Shown piece after piece: positions 61,524-64,000 of a stretch of 64,000 nt of DNA (positions are counted from its first letter, which is position 1; each line of letters begins with the position of its first letter). The DNA is taken from the NCBI GenBank assembly GCA_021582655.1, contig CP091135.1, positions 2,297,317 to 2,361,316 on the forward strand, given 5' to 3'. The position numbers and the translations under genes were made by a program. Source of the stretch: Nitrosomonas sp. (lineage in GTDB: Bacteria > Pseudomonadota > Gammaproteobacteria > Burkholderiales > Nitrosomonadaceae). A model generated the notes under the pieces. It made no database searches. It saw only the letters and a program-made list of their open reading frames with translations, and had not been told where the DNA came from.

Positions 61524-63263
61524 TTAGAAATCGACCGTCCATTGTGTTAAGAATGCACTGAAATCGGCATTGTTCCAGCCATTCGTCCGCGCACCCGCTC
61601 CACCGGAATAACCGCCGATATTGCCAGTAGGAGTTCTTGCGGTATTGATATCCAACATGTGTACCACATTGGCTTGAAACTTGACGTTGGAATGCGGATA
61701 CCAATTGAATCCAAACCGAATCATATCCGCTTTACCACCGGCAATAACCCCCGAATTCATATCGATATAATCGTAACCAAACGCAAGCTCCCAAGCTCCC
61801 CACCCTGAACCATTCCAATGGAACGGCCGATTGGGTTTGATTCGATTGGCCGCACCGTTTCTGACATGATATGCCTTGGATTCACCGGTCAAGAAGTAAC
61901 TGATAAAGCCATAATAACCGGTCAAGTGTTCATTGTCATAACCGATGCCATTGATATTGGTGCGTAAATATTCCCCTTGCAACGACAAAGGACCGTGAAC
62001 AAACCATCCTTCGGCACCGTAACGATCGTAACTGGTAACCTGGCGACGGCCGGGATCACTGAGCGCCCCGGTACTCAAGTTACCGGTATTCAGGATATTG
62101 GTACGATCCACATTAGTGCCCGGAAAGGCGAAGAAAGACATGCCGCCGCCACCGCCGATTTGACCTTCACCGACCATGGTACCGTCGGCGCGATATTGCG
62201 TATTGACATCAGTATGACCAGCGGAAATACCGACATGCAAAAACTTGGTGTCGTCAATCATCCACGGTCTGCCGCTAATCCGTCCTATCCCTTGCCAGCC
62301 GCTGTCACCTGAACCGTTATTGCGATTCTGATTGCCGTTGGCGTTGACCGAGGTTGCTGCGGATGACCAAGAACCGATCGGCTCGGTTTGAAACGCAATA
62401 CCGGTTTGCCAGCGCTTCACTGCATAATTGGCGCCAATACCGGTTTTATAGGTATTGGGGTTATCCACGAACGAGTTGACCGACATATGACGTTCGATAA
62501 AGGTCAGATAACGGTTGCTGGCTGCTTCTTCCAAACTGAACGGTTCTTTGAACGAACCCAGTTTATAAGAAAGCGCATCGGTGTGATTCAGTCGCACGAA
62601 AGCATCGGTAATACCGGAGCCGACTGAGCCATTACCGCGGCTGAAGTCATATTCGAATTTATAATCCCACATCTTGTAAAAAGTACCCTCAACACCCAAA
62701 CGGGCACGACGAATATTCATCCCGCTGTTCAATTCGTTTGCGGTATTGGTACCCAATGCGGGATCAGGATCATTAACAAAATTGTACTGTGAAGCCGGCT
62801 GAATTCGGCCATTCAATGACATGGAGAATTTTCCGTCTTTGGTTTCCCAATGCAACCCCCGGTCGTCAAACGTTCCATGAATCTTTTCCACTTCTTTCAC
62901 ACGCTCTTCAAGTACTGAAACTTGGCTTACAAGCTTTTCATGCATGGATTTTTCCGCAACCTCCGCAGCCTGACCCTTCCCCGTTGCTATCGATTCAACG
63001 GCAGCTACATTTCTCATCGGCCCCGCTACAACGCGAGCCGGAGCCGGCAATGCGGACGGTACTTCCGGCTTTGACGATTCCACCCTCGCCGCAACACTTT
63101 CTTCCTTTACGAAGCGCCCCAAATGAACCCGGCCGGGACCGGGTTCCGAAAAGATCTGCTTAGTGTTGGTGTCAACATATAAATCGAGCGCATAACCGTC
63201 AACGGGTGAATACAAACTCAATATCGCGAAAGAAAGCGCGCTGAATCTGAATATTTTCTTCAT
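61524..63263 (-). CDS. OprP-type porin with N-terminal coiled coil
   Basis: 579-residue outer membrane protein. Signal peptide MKKIFRFSALSFAILSLYSP (cut near 25-28), a linker and coiled coil (about 110-140: KSMHEKLVSQVSVLEERVKE), then a phosphate-selective porin O/P barrel with FSMSLNGRIQPASQYNFVND, NIRRARLGVEGTFYKMWDYK and LGSFKEPFSLEEAASNRYLT, ending TQWTVDF. The coiled coil suggests a trimer stalk that reaches the peptidoglycan. The ATG at 63263 has a GGGAGAG site; the longer frame to 63434 is not used. Second OprP-like protein in the window. Confidence 0.9.
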   Translation of the reverse strand: MKKIFRFSALSFAILSLYSPVDGYALDLYVDTNTKQIFSEPGPGRVHLGRFVKEESVAARVESSKPEVPSALPAPARVVAGPMRNVAAVESIATGKGQAAEVAEKSMHEKLVSQVSVLEERVKEVEKIHGTFDDRGLHWETKDGKFSMSLNGRIQPASQYNFVNDPDPALGTNTANELNSGMNIRRARLGVEGTFYKMWDYKFEYDFSRGNGSVGSGITDAFVRLNHTDALSYKLGSFKEPFSLEEAASNRYLTFIERHMSVNSFVDNPNTYKTGIGANYAVKRWQTGIAFQTEPIGSWSSAATSVNANGNQNRNNGSGDSGWQGIGRISGRPWMIDDTKFLHVGISAGHTDVNTQYRADGTMVGEGQIGGGGGMSFFAFPGTNVDRTNILNTGNLSTGALSDPGRRQVTSYDRYGAEGWFVHGPLSLQGEYLRTNINGIGYDNEHLTGYYGFISYFLTGESKAYHVRNGAANRIKPNRPFHWNGSGWGAWELAFGYDYIDMNSGVIAGGKADMIRFGFNWYPHSNVKFQANVVHMLDINTARTPTGNIGGYSGGAGARTNGWNNADFSAFLTQWTVDF

Positions 63264-63724
63264 CTCTCCCCTAATTCCCTCATAAAAATGAATTTCGATA
63301 AGATGAAAAGCTTTATAGCGCACGAATGTTACAGTTTTGTTACAGCACGATTGGCACCCACCACCCTCGTTTTTCTTTTCCACCACAATCATCAGGAAAA
63401 CACTGATTAATTCGGCAAGTAAGATAAGGAACACAGCGACCTAGACATACTAATAAAGATAGATGAGGAAGCAAATTACCGTCGTAATAAAGCGGTTCGC
63501 TCGTACAGCCAATTAATCAGTTGAAGTGAGATTCGGTTATTTTTGAAGTACTGAATAGATCCTCGGTTTTAATAAATCTCAAAAGATGACAATCGAACAA
63601 AACGAATGGCGGGAACTTTCTTTTGCAACATGCCTGTCTAAAAATGTGTGTAATTGGATTTCAAACACGTTCCAATTTAGGCACATATTTCTATTAATTA
63701 ATTCTCTAGTAGGAGGTAACCAAA
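63264..63724. other. Intergenic region between porin and amoC
   Basis: 461 bases. Divergent promoters for the porin and amoC must lie here. It contains a full MITE-like repeat (63395-63526). Between it and the amoC ribosome site is an AT-rich stretch of about 180 bases; I could not pick out a convincing promoter pair. Confidence 0.5.
63395..63526 (+). repeat. MITE-like dispersed repeat, full copy upstream of amoC
   Basis: Ends read GGAAAACACTGATTAATTCG and GCCAATTAATCAGTTG, the clearest terminal inverted repeat pair in the family. Interior blocks are AAGGAACACAGCGACC, GATGAGGAAGC and AAAGCGGTTCGCTCG. Its right end is about 200 bases before the amoC start. Confidence 0.75.
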
Positions 63725-64000
63725 ATGGCAACAACCTACGGCACGTCAAGTGCATCAAGTGCAAGCTATGACATGTCCCTGTGGTATGACTCGAAGTACT
63801 ACAAACTGGGCATGCTGACCATGCTATTGGTAGCGATATTTTGGATCTGGTACCAAAGAACGTTTGCATACTCACACGGTATGGACTCGATGGAACCGGA
63901 ATTTGATAAAGTGTGGATGGGACTGTGGCGCGTCCACATGACCCTGATGCCTCTGTTTGCGTTGGTGACCTGGGGCTGGATACTGAAGACCCGTGACACC
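63725..64000 (+). CDS. amoC: Ammonia monooxygenase subunit C, N-terminal part (runs off the window)
   Basis: Membrane subunit of the copper monooxygenase that oxidises ammonia to hydroxylamine. The visible 92 residues start [20 protein letters not shown] and include [20 protein letters not shown] and [20 protein letters not shown], diagnostic of AmoC in Nitrosomonas. The histidine in [13 protein letters not shown] is part of the conserved copper-site region. An excellent AGGAGG site lies 8 bases upstream. amoA and amoB are expected beyond the right edge. This gene identifies the host as an ammonia oxidiser. Confidence 0.97.
   Translation, partial: MATTYGTSSASSASYDMSLWYDSKYYKLGMLTMLLVAIFWIWYQRTFAYSHGMDSMEPEFDKVWMGLWRVHMTLMPLFALVTWGWILKTRDT

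Noticed and set aside
18532-63526. Possibility that the dispersed repeats form a CRISPR array
   Set aside because: Copies are thousands of bases apart, about 90-150 bp long and diverged, with no regular spacers or cas genes.
63586-63771. 61-codon plus-strand frame overlapping the amoC start
   Set aside because: Out of frame with amoC and covers its ribosome site; the conserved AmoC N-terminus is decisive.
1-64000. tRNA, rRNA or other stable RNA genes
   Set aside because: Looked for cloverleaf ends and conserved T-arm sequences by eye; none found. A covariance-model scan would be needed to exclude small RNAs such as 4.5S.

Overview
The window looks like a chromosomal segment of an ammonia-oxidising betaproteobacterium of the Nitrosomonas type. 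The clearest sign is the right edge, where an intact start of amoC (ammonia monooxygenase subunit C) follows a strong ribosome binding site. The left-hand block fimV-truA-trpF-trpB-trpA-accD-folC-SPOR-cvpA-purF is the gene order usual for betaproteobacteria. The remaining housekeeping genes (ffh, rpmB-rpmG, cca, slt, comM, ubiK, amgK-murU, pepP) fit the same lineage. I found no tRNA, rRNA or CRISPR array.

Layout. 1-10.3 kb is one long minus-strand run for purine, tryptophan, fatty-acid and folate metabolism plus the polar scaffold FimV. 10.6-18.4 kb holds an Na+/H+ antiporter, msrB, an RNA methyltransferase, alanine dehydrogenase, an SDR enzyme, an ankyrin protein, tatD, queD and a radical SAM gene. 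18.9-25 kb is envelope-related: an AlgE-like outer membrane protein, a YqaA membrane protein, an OprP-like porin, a hotdog thioesterase and a GH46-type chitosanase. 25.6-31.9 kb carries rpmB-rpmG, a second Na+/H+ antiporter, a DUF1499 protein, ffh and a cytochrome c assembly protein. 32-35.2 kb is a two-gene ovothiol-type unit, ovoA plus a PLP C-S lyase, coupled by a TTGA overlap. 35.2-39.1 kb is an accessory patch: an attC-like integron cassette, higBA, hicAB, broken antitoxin-type genes and a cupin. 39.4-47.3 kb returns to core genes: gdhA, slt, cca, pyrF and a TVP38/disulfide-reductase fusion.

47.6-55.9 kb is visibly AT-richer and looks foreign. It encodes a membrane-anchored LPP20-like protein, an M15-like peptidase, a secreted unknown, a fatty-acid-hydroxylase-type di-iron enzyme and a haem protein closely resembling animal cyclooxygenase. 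Two CRP-type palindromes lie in it, and decayed IS3-family elements close it. 55.9-63.3 kb is core again: comM, ubiK, the amgK-murU peptidoglycan-recycling pair, pepP and an OprP-like porin. The window ends in amoC.

Across the whole window there are nine full or partial copies of an intergenic repeat of about 90-150 bp. It has terminal inverted repeats resembling GGAAACACTGATTAATTCG, so it is MITE-like. Several copies sit directly upstream of interesting genes, including amoC and the cyclooxygenase-like gene. The best candidate for an undescribed system is the cyclooxygenase-like plus fatty-acid-hydroxylase pair in the AT-rich island. The integron-like cassette and the ovothiol pair come next.
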